Source: Hymenobacter negativus (lineage in GTDB: Bacteria > Bacteroidota > Bacteroidia > Cytophagales > Hymenobacteraceae). Taken from it: 64,000 bases of DNA. Numbering within the stretch: the first letter of the stretch is position 1; the number at the start of each line of letters is the position of its first letter. Under the pieces are notes generated by a model, which saw nothing but the letters and a program-made list of their open reading frames with translations, did no database searches and was not told the DNA's origin. Shown one piece after another: positions 1 to 8,353 of the stretch. Location: the NCBI RefSeq assembly GCF_016056375.1, contig NZ_JAEDAE010000008.1, positions 1 to 64,000 of the forward strand, given 5' to 3'. The position numbers and the translations under genes are program-made.

Positions 1-1
1 G

Positions 2-61
2 GGCGGTCTGCTGAACGGTGGCCTGGGCGGAATGCTCGGCGGCTTGTTTGGCGGCCGTTAG
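2..61 (+). CDS. C-terminal end of a Gly/Leu-rich protein (partial)
   Basis: Only the last 19 codons are inside the window, ending in TAG at 59-61. The residues are almost all Gly and Leu with one Met, one Asn, one Phe and a final Arg (GGMLGGLFGGR at the end). Gly-rich tails of this kind are common on small Bacteroidota proteins, but the family cannot be told from this fragment. The 5' end lies beyond the left edge. Confidence 0.5.
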   Translation, partial: GGLLNGGLGGMLGGLFGGR

Positions 62-109
62 GCACGCGAATTCGCCCGGTTTTACCGGATTTTGTGGGCG
101 AATCAGTGG

Positions 110-1228
110 TTAGGGTTTGGCCACCGGGGCCGCCACCACGGGCGCGCCGGCAAACAGGCCGCCGTGCTGCTCCACCACTTCGATGATGCTGTAATTAAGG
201 TCTTCTTTTACGTTGAGGTACTCATCGTAGCTGGTGGTTTCCACAAAGTATTGCACGGTGACTTCCTTGCCGGCGGGCGTAAGGGCGTTGAATTTCATCT
301 GCACGTCCTGGGTCACGAGTGGATGGGCCTGCATGGCCACCACGGCATCCGCAATGATGGCGTGGAGCTGGGCACTGGTGGTTTTCTGGTCGAAGGTGAG
401 GGTGAAGCCCACGCGACGCGAGGTGCGCAGCGAAAGGTTATCCAGCGGCTTGTCAATCATGCTTTTGTTGGGCACGGTAACGTAGCTTTTTTCGGCGGTG
501 CGCAGGCGGGTGCTGCGAAAGCCAATTTTCTCCACGGTGCCGCTCACGTCGCCGGCCGTCACAAGGTCGCCCACGCCGAAGGGCTGGTCGAGGAAGATGG
601 TAAACGAGGCGATGAGGTTTTCGAGGCTTTCCTTGGCCGCGAAGGCCACCGCTAGCCCACCAATACCCAAGCCGCCGATGAGGGCCGTGACATTCACCCC
701 AAACACCTGTCCCAGCGCCACCAGCACCGCGATGATGATGAAAAATACCTTCAGCAGGTCCTTGGCAAAGGGCAGAAACTGGTTGTCGAGGCGGGTGGGA
801 CTGCTGGCGGTTTCGCGCAGTGCAGCCCGGCGGGCCATCACCAGCAGGGCAAAATCGACGAGGCGCAGGGCCACCCGCGCCGCCGCCACAATGAAGGCCA
901 GCGTCAGGGTTCGCAACAGCACCACCTCGTGCCAAGGCAGTTCGCCCGGACCGGCCGTGGGGCTGTGCGGGTACGTGAGCGTGGCCCCAGCCAGTTCCAG
1001 CGTCACGAGCAGCAGCAGCGTGGACAGCGGCTGGATAAGCAGGTCGTGCAGCTCTTCTTCCGTAACGCCGGCGGTGTAGCGCTTGGTGAGCGAAAACAGC
1101 AGCTTGCTGAGCAAACGCGAAAACAGCCGCCGGAATGCGCTACCTACCAACAGAATGAGTACCGCAATGAGGTATTGCCCGAGGGTATTGCCTAGGATTT
1201 GGTAATCAAGAAAGGCGGGTAAAGTCAT
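110..1228 (-). CDS. MscS-family small-conductance mechanosensitive channel
   Basis: A 372-residue inner-membrane protein expected to open under membrane tension and release solutes during hypo-osmotic shock. Hydrophobic segments lie near residues 12-32, 64-84, 104-131 and 157-177. They are followed by the Gly/Ala-rich pore helix of the MscS family (about 180-211; GGLGIGGLAVAFAAKESLEN) and the beta domain (FGVGDLV, GTVEKIGFRSTRLRT, VPNKSM). The C-terminal cytoplasmic domain follows and ends in an Ala/Pro/Val tail. It starts with ATG, and no convincing promoter is seen. Its upstream spacer holds an inverted repeat (1285-1383), so it is probably not tightly coupled to the permease gene upstream. 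The family call is secure; the exact subtype is not. Confidence 0.9.
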   Translation of the reverse strand: MTLPAFLDYQILGNTLGQYLIAVLILLVGSAFRRLFSRLLSKLLFSLTKRYTAGVTEEELHDLLIQPLSTLLLLVTLELAGATLTYPHSPTAGPGELPWHEVVLLRTLTLAFIVAAARVALRLVDFALLVMARRAALRETASSPTRLDNQFLPFAKDLLKVFFIIIAVLVALGQVFGVNVTALIGGLGIGGLAVAFAAKESLENLIASFTIFLDQPFGVGDLVTAGDVSGTVEKIGFRSTRLRTAEKSYVTVPNKSMIDKPLDNLSLRTSRRVGFTLTFDQKTTSAQLHAIIADAVVAMQAHPLVTQDVQMKFNALTPAGKEVTVQYFVETTSYDEYLNVKEDLNYSIIEVVEQHGGLFAGAPVVAAPVAKP

Positions 1229-1284
1229 GCAATAGCTCTGGTAACAGAGCGGTTTGATTTGGTAATGAACGTCATGAAAAAACA

Positions 1285-1383
1285 GTCATGCTGAGCGGAG
1301 CCGAAGCATCTCTACCGCAATACCATTCCTTACGATTAGGATTAGTTGCGCGGTAGAGATGCTTCGGCTGCGCTCAGCATGAC
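1285..1383. repeat. Long inverted repeat, GTCATGCTGAGC family
   Basis: Left arm 1285-1318 begins GTCATGCTGAGCGGAGCC. Right arm 1349-1383 is its reverse complement with about one mismatch. The loop is about 30 nt. It lies between two genes on the same strand. It shares the GTCAT start and GAGCGnAGC core with the repeats at 2749, 43028, 49581 and 58509. Confidence 0.85.
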
Positions 1384-1400
1384 GTTCTTCTTATTATCCC

Positions 1401-2663
1401 CTATTTGGCTCGAATGGCAATTACTGGGTCCAAATTCGCCGCCAGCACGGCGGGCACAATGCCGGCAATGATGCCAATGCCCACTGAAATAAGCAGCCCC
1501 AGCACCACCCGCGCCGCCGACATGGTGAGCGGCAGGGCATCCTGCGGAATCAGCGTCACAAGCCAGACCAGGAAGATGCCGGCCGCCCCCCCAATCAGGC
1601 ACAGAAACACGGCTTCAAACAGAAATTGAAACAGAATGAAGAAGTTCTTCGCCCCCAACGACTTCTGAATCCCGATGATATTGGTGCGCTCGCGCACGCT
1701 CACAAACATGATGTTGGCAATGCCGAAGCCGCCCACCAATATAGCAAACGAGCCAATGACGCCGCCCACCAGGCCGATGACGCTGAACAGCTTGCCCACG
1801 GCCGAGGCAATCATCTCGGGGCGGTTCAGGGCGAAATTGTCTTCCTCGCGGGGCTTGAGGCCGCGAATGTTGCGCATCACGCCGCGCATTTCGTATTCCA
1901 GGTCGAGCAGGCCCACGTCTTCGTCGCGCCCTTTTACGGCGATGGTAGCGCTGGGGCCGCCGCCAAAACCGGTGGTACTGAGCGCGAACATCTTGGTGAA
2001 CATCCCAAACGGGATGATGCAGTTGGCATCGTTGCTGGAGATAGTGATAAGCTTTTTGCCTTCCTTTTCCATCACGCCAATCACGGTGAAGGTCTGGCCG
2101 CGCGCCTTGAACTGACTGCCCAGCGCATTGCCATGCGGAAACAGGTTTTCGGCGATGGTAGCCCCGATAATGGCCACGGGCCGGGCGGCATCCATTTCCT
2201 GCACGGTGAAGTAGCGGCCTTCCTTGATGGGCACGTTGCTTACCACGCGAAAATCGTAGCTCACGCCCTGCAGCACGCAGTCGGCTACCGAGTTAGAGCC
2301 GGCTTTAAAGGTGTTGCCGCTGTTGGCGGCGAAGAGGGCGATGCCTTTGTTGTTCGGCCCGAGCTGCCGGCGCAGCTGCTGGTACTCGCGGGGCGTGGGT
2401 ACGGGGCGCTGGAAATACTTCCACCACGGAAAATCCGAATCGAAGGCAAACGGCCACTTTGAGACGTAGATAATCTTGTCGCCCACAAAGTCGAGGCTGC
2501 TGCGCACGTTGGCTTCCAGCGAGTCGACGATGGTGAAAACGGCGATGATAGCGAAGATGCCAACCGTGACGCCCAGCAGCGACAGCACGGTACGCAACAG
2601 GTTGGATTTGAGAGCGTCCCAGGCAAAGAGAAAGCTTTCGAGGGTGAGGCGCAGATTCAGCAT
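1401..2663 (-). CDS. ABC transporter permease, MacB/FtsX type
   Basis: A 420-residue inner-membrane permease. The N-terminal helix (about 24-46, RTVLSLLGVTVGIFAIIAVF) is followed by a large periplasmic MacB-like core domain (about 50-285). The C-terminal FtsX domain has three helices (FAILVGGFGIANIMFVSV, a segment near LFEAVFLCLIGGAAGIFLVW, and a final segment ending in VLAANLDPVIAIRAK). This is the topology of MacB/LolC-type mechanotransmission transporters, which move lipoproteins, peptides or drugs rather than importing nutrients. No ATPase gene lies next to it, so the nucleotide-binding partner must be encoded elsewhere. The substrate is unknown. Confidence 0.88.
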   Translation of the reverse strand: MLNLRLTLESFLFAWDALKSNLLRTVLSLLGVTVGIFAIIAVFTIVDSLEANVRSSLDFVGDKIIYVSKWPFAFDSDFPWWKYFQRPVPTPREYQQLRRQLGPNNKGIALFAANSGNTFKAGSNSVADCVLQGVSYDFRVVSNVPIKEGRYFTVQEMDAARPVAIIGATIAENLFPHGNALGSQFKARGQTFTVIGVMEKEGKKLITISSNDANCIIPFGMFTKMFALSTTGFGGGPSATIAVKGRDEDVGLLDLEYEMRGVMRNIRGLKPREEDNFALNRPEMIASAVGKLFSVIGLVGGVIGSFAILVGGFGIANIMFVSVRERTNIIGIQKSLGAKNFFILFQFLFEAVFLCLIGGAAGIFLVWLVTLIPQDALPLTMSAARVVLGLLISVGIGIIAGIVPAVLAANLDPVIAIRAK

Positions 2664-2748
2664 AAGGGCGGGCGGACACGGATAAAGCAGCTTCCGACCC
2701 CAAAAGACGGAAACCGGCGGGGAAGTTGCGCCCTTCCGTTGTGTGTGT

Positions 2749-2850
2749 TGTCATCCTGAGCGTAGCGAAGGACCTTATCACGCCTGAACTACCTAAACTA
2801 CCGCAGGCCGCTCAGGCGTGATAAGGTCCTTCGCTACGCTCAGGATGACA
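2749..2850. repeat. Perfect 39-bp inverted repeat, TGTCATCCTGAGC family
   Basis: Left arm 2749-2787 and right arm 2812-2850 are exact reverse complements; the loop is 24 nt. Arms begin TGTCATCCTGAGCGTAGCG and carry AAGGACCTTATCACGCC. It lies in the divergent spacer between the ABC permease gene and queA, upstream of the queA promoter. Read as protein it gives the HPERSEG-type peptide well known from spurious gene calls. Confidence 0.9.
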
Positions 2851-2905
2851 GATGAATAAGTGGCTACTGTTTTCACCAAAAAAAACGAAATCCAAATAAA
2901 AGCCG

Positions 2906-2913
2906 TACTTTTG
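2906..2913 (+). promoter_or_regulatory. Bacteroidota -7 promoter element for queA
   Basis: TACTTTTG matches the Bacteroidota -7 consensus TAnnTTTG, 39 nt before the ATG at 2953. It places the transcript start downstream of an apparent in-frame extension beginning at 2860, so that longer start is unlikely. No clear -33 TTG partner is seen. Confidence 0.55.
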
Positions 2914-2952
2914 CCTCCCCAAAATTCCGTATCTTCCCCCAATTACTGCCCT

Positions 2953-4008
2953 ATGGCGATGAAATTGCACGAGTTCAAATTTGAACTCCCTGAGGAGCTG
3001 GTGGCATTGCACCCCGCCCGCAACCGTGACGAAAGCCGCCTGATGGTGGTGCACCGCGCCACCGGCCAGATTGAGCACCGCAACTTTAAGGATATTCTCG
3101 ACTATTTCAACGAGGGCGATGTAATGGTGTTCAACGACACCAAGGTTTTTCCGGCCCGCCTGTATGGCAACAAGGAGAAAACCGGCGCTAAAATCGAAGT
3201 GTTTCTGCTGCGCGAGCTGAACAAGGAGCTGCGCCTGTGGGACGTGCTGGTAGACCCCGCCCGCAAAATCCGCGTGGGCAACAAACTGTATTTCGGCGAG
3301 TCGGATATGGTGGCCGAGGTGATTGACAACACCACGTCGCGCGGCCGCACCATCAAGTTCCTATTCGATGGCACCGACGAGGAATTCCGCAAAGCGCTGT
3401 ACGAGCTGGGCGAAACCCCGATTCCAAAAGAAGTTATCAACCGCGAAACCGAACCCGCCGACAAGGAGCGGTACCAGACCATCTACGCCGAGCACATTGG
3501 CGCGGTGGCGGCCCCTTCGGCCGGCCTGCACTTCACCCGCGAAGTGATGAAGCGCATGGAAATCAAGGGCGTGGAGCCGGCTTTTGTGACGCTGCACGTG
3601 GGCCTGGGCACCTTCCGCACGGTGGACGTGGAAGACCTGACCAAGCACAAAATGGATTCGGAGAACTTCATCGTGACGGCCCCGGCCTGCGAAGTGGTGA
3701 ACAAGGCGCTTGATGCCAAGAAAAAGGTGTGCGCCGTAGGCACCACCACCATCCGCGCCATGGAGGCGTCGGTGTCGGCCAATGCCCGCATGAAGCCCAC
3801 GCAGGGCTGGATTGACCGGTTCATATTCCCGCCCCACGACTTCAAAATTGCCAACTGCATGCTCACCAACTTCCACATGCCGGAAAGCACGCTTATCATG
3901 CTGGCGTCGGCCTTCGCCGGCTACCCGCTGCTGATGGAAGCCTACAAGGAAGCCATCAAGGAGAAGTATAAGTTCTTCAGCTACGGCGATGCCATGCTGA
4001 TTCTGTAG
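2953..4008 (+). CDS. queA: S-adenosylmethionine:tRNA ribosyltransferase-isomerase
   Basis: QueA transfers and isomerises the ribosyl group of S-adenosylmethionine onto 7-aminomethyl-7-deazaguanine in tRNA, giving epoxyqueuosine. The 351-residue product has family hallmarks throughout: [21 protein letters not shown] near the start, [47 protein letters not shown], and [19 protein letters not shown] near the end. The ATG at 2953 (or 2959) puts the family N-terminus at residue 1. The reading frame stays open back to 2860, but that stretch overlaps the promoter and gives residues foreign to the family. Other queuosine genes are not nearby. A terminator follows at 4093. Confidence 0.95.
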   Translation: MAMKLHEFKFELPEELVALHPARNRDESRLMVVHRATGQIEHRNFKDILDYFNEGDVMVFNDTKVFPARLYGNKEKTGAKIEVFLLRELNKELRLWDVLVDPARKIRVGNKLYFGESDMVAEVIDNTTSRGRTIKFLFDGTDEEFRKALYELGETPIPKEVINRETEPADKERYQTIYAEHIGAVAAPSAGLHFTREVMKRMEIKGVEPAFVTLHVGLGTFRTVDVEDLTKHKMDSENFIVTAPACEVVNKALDAKKKVCAVGTTTIRAMEASVSANARMKPTQGWIDRFIFPPHDFKIANCMLTNFHMPESTLIMLASAFAGYPLLMEAYKEAIKEKYKFFSYGDAMLIL

Positions 4009-4014
4009 GTTTGA

Positions 4015-4229
4015 GGGGCTTGGGGACTTCGGGACTTGGTTTTCGTTCTTGTCTCATTTGTCACTCAAGCCTATTCATTCTCTAGCTTTTGAGCGTCGGC
4101 ATTCCTTCGGGAATGTCGACGCTTTTTTTGTTTGAACTTCGCATCGATGAAACTGAAGCGCTCCAGTACCCAGGCATCCAAGCCACTCCCCATCCAAGCC
4201 CCCAAGTCCCCAGGCTCCCAAGTCCCCAG
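4015..4229. repeat. Inverted repeat of AAGTCCC-type units flanking the queA terminator
   Basis: Left copy 4015-4039 contains GGGGACTTCGGGACTTGG. The right side, about 4166-4229, contains CCAAGCCCCCAAGTCCCCAG plus a second AAGTCCCCAG unit, complementary to the left. The right side lies inside the beginning of ispD and is translated. Confidence 0.65.
4093..4129 (+). terminator. Rho-independent terminator after queA
   Basis: A 13-bp stem (4093-4105 with 4110-4122, one mismatch), a short TTCG-type loop, and a run of seven T. It lies between the queA stop and the ispD start, so ispD probably has its own promoter. Confidence 0.8.
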
Positions 4230-4893
4230 ATTTGCTATTCTGGTGGCGGGCGGCAGCGGCACGCGCATGGGGGCCGACCGGCCCAAGCAGTTTCTGCTGT
4301 TGCGCGGCGAGCCGGTGCTGCTGCACACGCTGCGCCGCTTTGCCGAGCCGGCGCTGGGCGTGACAGACATTGTGGTGGTGCTGCCGGCCGACCAGCTCGA
4401 TACCTGGCAGGCGCTGTGCGCGCAATTCAGCGTAAACATTCCGCACCGGCTGGTGGCGGGTGGGGCCACCCGCTGGGCCTCGGTGAAGGCCGGCCTGGCT
4501 TCTTTGAAAGCCCACGCCGAGGGCCTGGTGGCGGTGCACGACGGCGTGCGCCCGCTGGTGTCGCGGCAGGTAGTGGAGCGCACCTATACGGCGGCGGCCA
4601 CGCACGCCGCCGCCGCCGCCGCCGTGATGCCCAAGGACTCCGTGCGGCTGGTGTCGGCGCACGGCTCGGCGGCGCAGAACCGGAGCCGCCTGCGCCTGAT
4701 GCAAACGCCTCAGACGTTTGAAATCGACCTGCTGCGCCGGGCCTACGCCATGCCCGAGCTGGCCAGCTTCACCGACGATGCGACGGTGGTGGACGACCTG
4801 TGCCGCGTGCAGCTGGTAGACGGCGACTACCGCAACCTGAAAATTACCACGCCCGAAGATTTGGTGGTGGCGGAGGCGCTGCTGGCGCAATAG
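4147..4893 (+). CDS. ispD: 2-C-methyl-D-erythritol 4-phosphate cytidylyltransferase
   Basis: IspD joins CTP to methylerythritol phosphate in the non-mevalonate isoprenoid pathway. Motifs: the nucleotide-binding loop VAGGSGTRMG (33-42) with PKQFL after it, LVAGGATRWASV, VAVHDGVRPLVS, MQTPQTFE, FTDDATVV and the C-terminal NLKITTPEDL. At 248 residues it is about 20 longer than typical IspD. The extra length is an N-terminal tail (residues 1-28, rich in Pro, Ser and Lys) whose DNA is one side of the inverted repeat at 4015-4229. ATG 4147 is the first ATG in frame; a TTG at 4132 is possible but directly abuts the terminator. No start codon lies after the tail and before the nucleotide loop, so the repeat appears to be translated. 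Confidence 0.93.
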   Translation: MKLKRSSTQASKPLPIQAPKSPGSQVPRFAILVAGGSGTRMGADRPKQFLLLRGEPVLLHTLRRFAEPALGVTDIVVVLPADQLDTWQALCAQFSVNIPHRLVAGGATRWASVKAGLASLKAHAEGLVAVHDGVRPLVSRQVVERTYTAAATHAAAAAAVMPKDSVRLVSAHGSAAQNRSRLRLMQTPQTFEIDLLRRAYAMPELASFTDDATVVDDLCRVQLVDGDYRNLKITTPEDLVVAEALLAQ

Positions 4894-4937
4894 CAGCTGA
4901 TGATGCTGGTGCGTGAACGGCAGCAGTATTCACACCA

Positions 4938-4969
4938 AAAAGGCCCGTTCAAAGCTGGACGGGCCTTTT
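4938..4969. terminator. Bidirectional terminator between ispD and the T9SS cargo gene
   Basis: A perfect 11-bp stem (AAAAGGCCCGT with ACGGGCCTTTT) around a 10-nt loop, with A and T runs on both sides. It suits the two converging genes. Confidence 0.8.
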
Positions 4970-4990
4970 CTGTAGCAAGTGCCGAGCTAT

Positions 4991-7465
4991 TTATTTGACG
5001 AGGCTGACGTGGTTGGTTTTGGTTTTGCCATCGGCTACCACCCGGTACGTGTAGATGCCGGTGGCCAATGACTCTCCTTTGAGCTTTACCGAACGGGTTT
5101 CGCCCCCTACCACTTCGCCATCAAAAAGCGTGGCCACCGCCACCCCAATGGCGTTGTAGACCTGCACAACCACGTGCCCCGACTTAGGCACCGAGAAATT
5201 AATGGTGGCATCCCGGTTGGTAGGGTTGGGGTAGGCTTCCGTCTGGATGCTCTGCTGCAAGACGGCCGCAGTAGCGGTCGAGCCTGCTGCTACCCGGCCA
5301 GCCGAAGCCGGGCAACTTTCGGCCTGACCACCACAAATGGTTGCGGCTGAAATGCACCCTCCGGCAGCCGCCGAAGCCGTAGCGGTAATGCTGAACCCTT
5401 TGCCGGCACGCAGCACAAAAACCAACGGCCCCGCGCTATAGGTAGTGCTTTGAGGATTTGCGCCGTCGGATTCCGTCAACAGGTACGTGGTGCCTACCAC
5501 GGGGCTGCAAACCGTGAGGGTAGGCGAGGTGAGCGTGCCGCATAGTGTAGCTTCCTGAATAGTTACCGTGGGCCCGGCAGGTTTGGCATTTACCGTCACG
5601 GCCACGTCGCTGGTGGCGGCAGTACACACCGGGTTGGCCGAGCTGGTCACGGTCAGGCGCAGGGTCACGGTGCCGCTGCCTCCGCTTACCGCAACGGTCG
5701 GCGCGTAAGTACCGCCGTTGGTGATATTCACCGTCAGGCTACTGGGGTTGCTCTGCACAGCCCACGAGGGCGTACCGTTGCTGCCCGAGCCCGATAGAGC
5801 GAAGGCGTTGCCTGCTTCGACAGCACACTGCGCTGCTGGCGCGGTTCCCGCACTAGCCGTCGGAACCGGCTTCACCGTCACGGCTACATCGCTGGTCGCG
5901 GTACCGCAGGAAGGCGTAGCGCCGCTGGTCACAGTCAGGCGCAGGGTCACGGTGCCGGTGCCCCCTCTTACCGCAACGGTGGGGGCATAGGTGCCGCCGC
6001 TGGCGATGCTCACCGTCAGGTTGTTCGGGTTGCTCTGCACGGCCCAGGAGGGCGTACCGTTGCTGCCCGAACCGGCGAGCAAAAAGGAGTTGCCGGCCGT
6101 GACGGCGCATTGAGTGGCCGGTGCCGTGCCGGCGTTAGCCGTGGGGTTGGCATTTACGGTTACCACTACATCGTCGGGGGGCGACGAGCAGGTGGCCCCC
6201 ACTTTTGTCACTGTGAGCGTGTAGGTGGTGGTGGCGCCGGGACTCACCGAAACCTGAGCCGTGGTGGCAAAAGGAGCCGCATTGCCTATGGCCCAGGAAT
6301 AAGTGTAGCCCGACACGGCCGGGGTGCCAATGGTAGTAGAGCCACCGGCGCAAATGGCTTTGTCCGGGCCGGCATCAGCCGTCACGTTTATCTTGAGGTC
6401 CAGCGGAATGGGCTCCACGAAATCCGTCATGTTAGCCGACGAGGACTGGGATGATTTCGTGACCACCCACAGCGTTGAGATTTTCCCCACGCAGGTGGTT
6501 TGCACATTTCTGTACACGGCGGAAATATCGACGGCCACCTCCGCAAACAAATTGGTGTCATAGGACGAGCCTCCAAATGGTGCGTAGGGCACATTGCTCA
6601 GCACCACGCCGTTGGTGCGGCCAAAAGCAGCCCCAGCCGGCGGAGCCTGAATCTGCACCCACGTAAATGCCCCCGCCACCGACCGCCACTCCTCGTAGTA
6701 GAGGTTGGGCACGGTGCCGCCGTTCACAAACTCGGCCGTGATTTGAATATCCCCCACCGTGCGCCCGCCGTCCGGGCCCGCGCTGGTGAAGGAACCGTTG
6801 GTATTGCGGACCAGCGTTTTTTGCAGAAACTGGAAAGCCAGAAAGCTGTTGCCTTCCTTGGTGGCCCGGTCGCCGGCCATCATCACCCACGTGTCGCCGG
6901 CCAGGGTGCCCGGTCCCGTAGCAACTGCCGATTCCTCGATGAACACCAGGGCGTTATTGATGTCGTTTTTGGAAGGGTTCGGTCCCCCGGTTTTCCAGGT
7001 CACCGCCGTGTTGGGGTTCGAATCAATCTTGCTCCCACCCGAAAAGATGTCGTCTGTAGCCCCGTAAGAGTCTGTTTTATGAATCACCCGCTTCGGATTG
7101 GCAGTGGCGGGCACGGTGCCACTGGCCGACAGCACGCCGCCATACCCAGCGGCCGTTAGTGGGTTCGGCAGCCAGTCTCCGGCATTTGTGTAGCTAGCAT
7201 CATCCCCAAAATAGGCGGTCAGGTCACCGTCAATCCCAAATCCGTTTGTCGCGGGTGTTGGCCGGGAGTTGGGGATGGGCACCGGGGCCACCCCTGGCGG
7301 CACGGCATTTTGGGCAAAAGCGCCAGTACTTAGCAGCAGCGCCGCAAATAGCACTCCGGCCGGGTGCCACAACTTCCAGCCCGGAAGAGCCAGAAAGCGA
7401 AGGAAACGAACGAGGAAGCTTGATTGGGCAAGCGAACGAGCAAGGGCGTGATAAGCGAGTTTCAT
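4991..7465 (-). CDS. Secreted T9SS cargo protein with duplicated Ig-like modules
   Basis: An 824-residue extracellular protein. The long basic N-terminus and hydrophobic stretch (37-50) form a signal peptide, with likely cleavage after GAFA at residue 51. The first 350 residues resemble the start of other large Bacteroidota surface proteins, but I cannot assign a function. After about residue 365 come repeat modules. Two of about 95 residues (435-530 and 530-625) are near-copies, sharing CAV, GSGSNGTPSWAVQSNP, GGTYAPTVAV and GTVTLRLTVTS. The last 80 residues (AYPNPTNRDATINFSVP ... GIYTYRVVADG) are a type A T9SS sorting domain, which directs export across the outer membrane and anchoring or release. 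No T9SS machinery gene is nearby. The gene is preceded by a long non-coding spacer. Confidence 0.88.
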   Translation of the reverse strand: MKLAYHALARSLAQSSFLVRFLRFLALPGWKLWHPAGVLFAALLLSTGAFAQNAVPPGVAPVPIPNSRPTPATNGFGIDGDLTAYFGDDASYTNAGDWLPNPLTAAGYGGVLSASGTVPATANPKRVIHKTDSYGATDDIFSGGSKIDSNPNTAVTWKTGGPNPSKNDINNALVFIEESAVATGPGTLAGDTWVMMAGDRATKEGNSFLAFQFLQKTLVRNTNGSFTSAGPDGGRTVGDIQITAEFVNGGTVPNLYYEEWRSVAGAFTWVQIQAPPAGAAFGRTNGVVLSNVPYAPFGGSSYDTNLFAEVAVDISAVYRNVQTTCVGKISTLWVVTKSSQSSSANMTDFVEPIPLDLKINVTADAGPDKAICAGGSTTIGTPAVSGYTYSWAIGNAAPFATTAQVSVSPGATTTYTLTVTKVGATCSSPPDDVVVTVNANPTANAGTAPATQCAVTAGNSFLLAGSGSNGTPSWAVQSNPNNLTVSIASGGTYAPTVAVRGGTGTVTLRLTVTSGATPSCGTATSDVAVTVKPVPTASAGTAPAAQCAVEAGNAFALSGSGSNGTPSWAVQSNPSSLTVNITNGGTYAPTVAVSGGSGTVTLRLTVTSSANPVCTAATSDVAVTVNAKPAGPTVTIQEATLCGTLTSPTLTVCSPVVGTTYLLTESDGANPQSTTYSAGPLVFVLRAGKGFSITATASAAAGGCISAATICGGQAESCPASAGRVAAGSTATAAVLQQSIQTEAYPNPTNRDATINFSVPKSGHVVVQVYNAIGVAVATLFDGEVVGGETRSVKLKGESLATGIYTYRVVADGKTKTNHVSLVK

Positions 7466-8353
7466 GGGTGCGCAGGTAAAGGTGAATTGTTGACAGCAAC
7501 AGCGCGAACGGACCGCAAAGCGGCCAACCCGGGCCTCCAGTGGAGAGCCGCAGGTGAAGCGAGACCAGAAAGCGGAGACAGTAGTCTGCCATTGCCTGGC
7601 TATTGGCCAGGAGAAAACCCCGTCAATCAGAAAGGGGGCTCCTTACCAGAATGCCACCCGGCGCGCTAAAGCGGCAAGTGGGCCGGCAAGCAGCGGCGAT
7701 GTAATAAAGCTGTTGCTGATGCCCATATCAGCAAAGCGTTGGAATGACCGCCCGTGGGCTCAGGCAGTACGCGGAGGGCACAAGCATGGCTCCCAGCACA
7801 GGAGGACAGTCATGCTTTATTATTAATATTTAAATGTATATATTAATTTTGTTAATAAACATTATATTTGATTTTATTATTAAATTTTTTAATAAATCCA
7901 TGTCAAATACTTTAGCCCTAGTTTCAATCATCTGTGCACATTAATGAGTAAAACACATCTGTATGAGGCAAATATAACTAGCAGCCAAGCGACCTCACCG
8001 AAATATAACAACCTTATGTATAACACATTAAACTAACATAGCCTGTATTCCATACTTCTCTTACCAATGGGGCCAGCAGCGAAGGCGGTTCGGCCAGGAA
8101 ACAGATACAACCGCAGGGATGGCGCTCAGCCTCACTTTTGTATTTAGTGAGCACTCGATTGTGTTTGAGGGCTGCAATATCCAAATCGCATTGGACTGGC
8201 AGTGTTCCGGACTGCACCTGTGTAGCACTGCGCCCGCACTCCCCGAGCCTTGCGGCCGCTGATGCGCCTACCCGGCGGGCATAAAAAAAGGCAGCCCGTG
8301 GGCTGCCTTTTTTTATGCTTGAATGCTTGACCAGTCGGTTTGCCAAAAGGCGC
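7466..8353. other. 888-bp spacer, no convincing gene, with an AT-rich island at 7813-8040
   Basis: The part next to the T9SS cargo gene (7466-7800) is GC-rich and non-coding. It holds a small hairpin near 7602-7618 (CCTGGC-tatt-GGCCAGG). The middle (7813-8040) is strikingly AT-rich, with runs such as TTATTATTAATATTTAAATG. An open frame on the minus strand (8014-8385) shows no recognisable family and crosses a terminator, so I do not call it. The island resembles the one before the second T9SS cargo gene (39575-39830). Confidence 0.6.
8283..8314. terminator. Terminator after the lipoprotein gene at 8354
   Basis: A perfect stem AAAAAAAGGCAGCCC / GGGCTGCCTTTTTTT around a 2-nt centre, about 40 nt past the stop of the minus-strand lipoprotein gene. 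The T runs make it functional on either strand. Confidence 0.75.

Noticed and set aside
2860-2952. In-frame N-terminal extension of QueA
   Set aside because: It overlaps the TACTTTTG promoter box and encodes residues foreign to the family; the ATG at 2953 matches the family start.
2812-3078. Small frame containing an HPERSEG peptide, and VILSAAKDL-type frames near 43065, 49476 and 49578
   Set aside because: These peptides are translations of the inverted repeats and are a known source of spurious protein calls.
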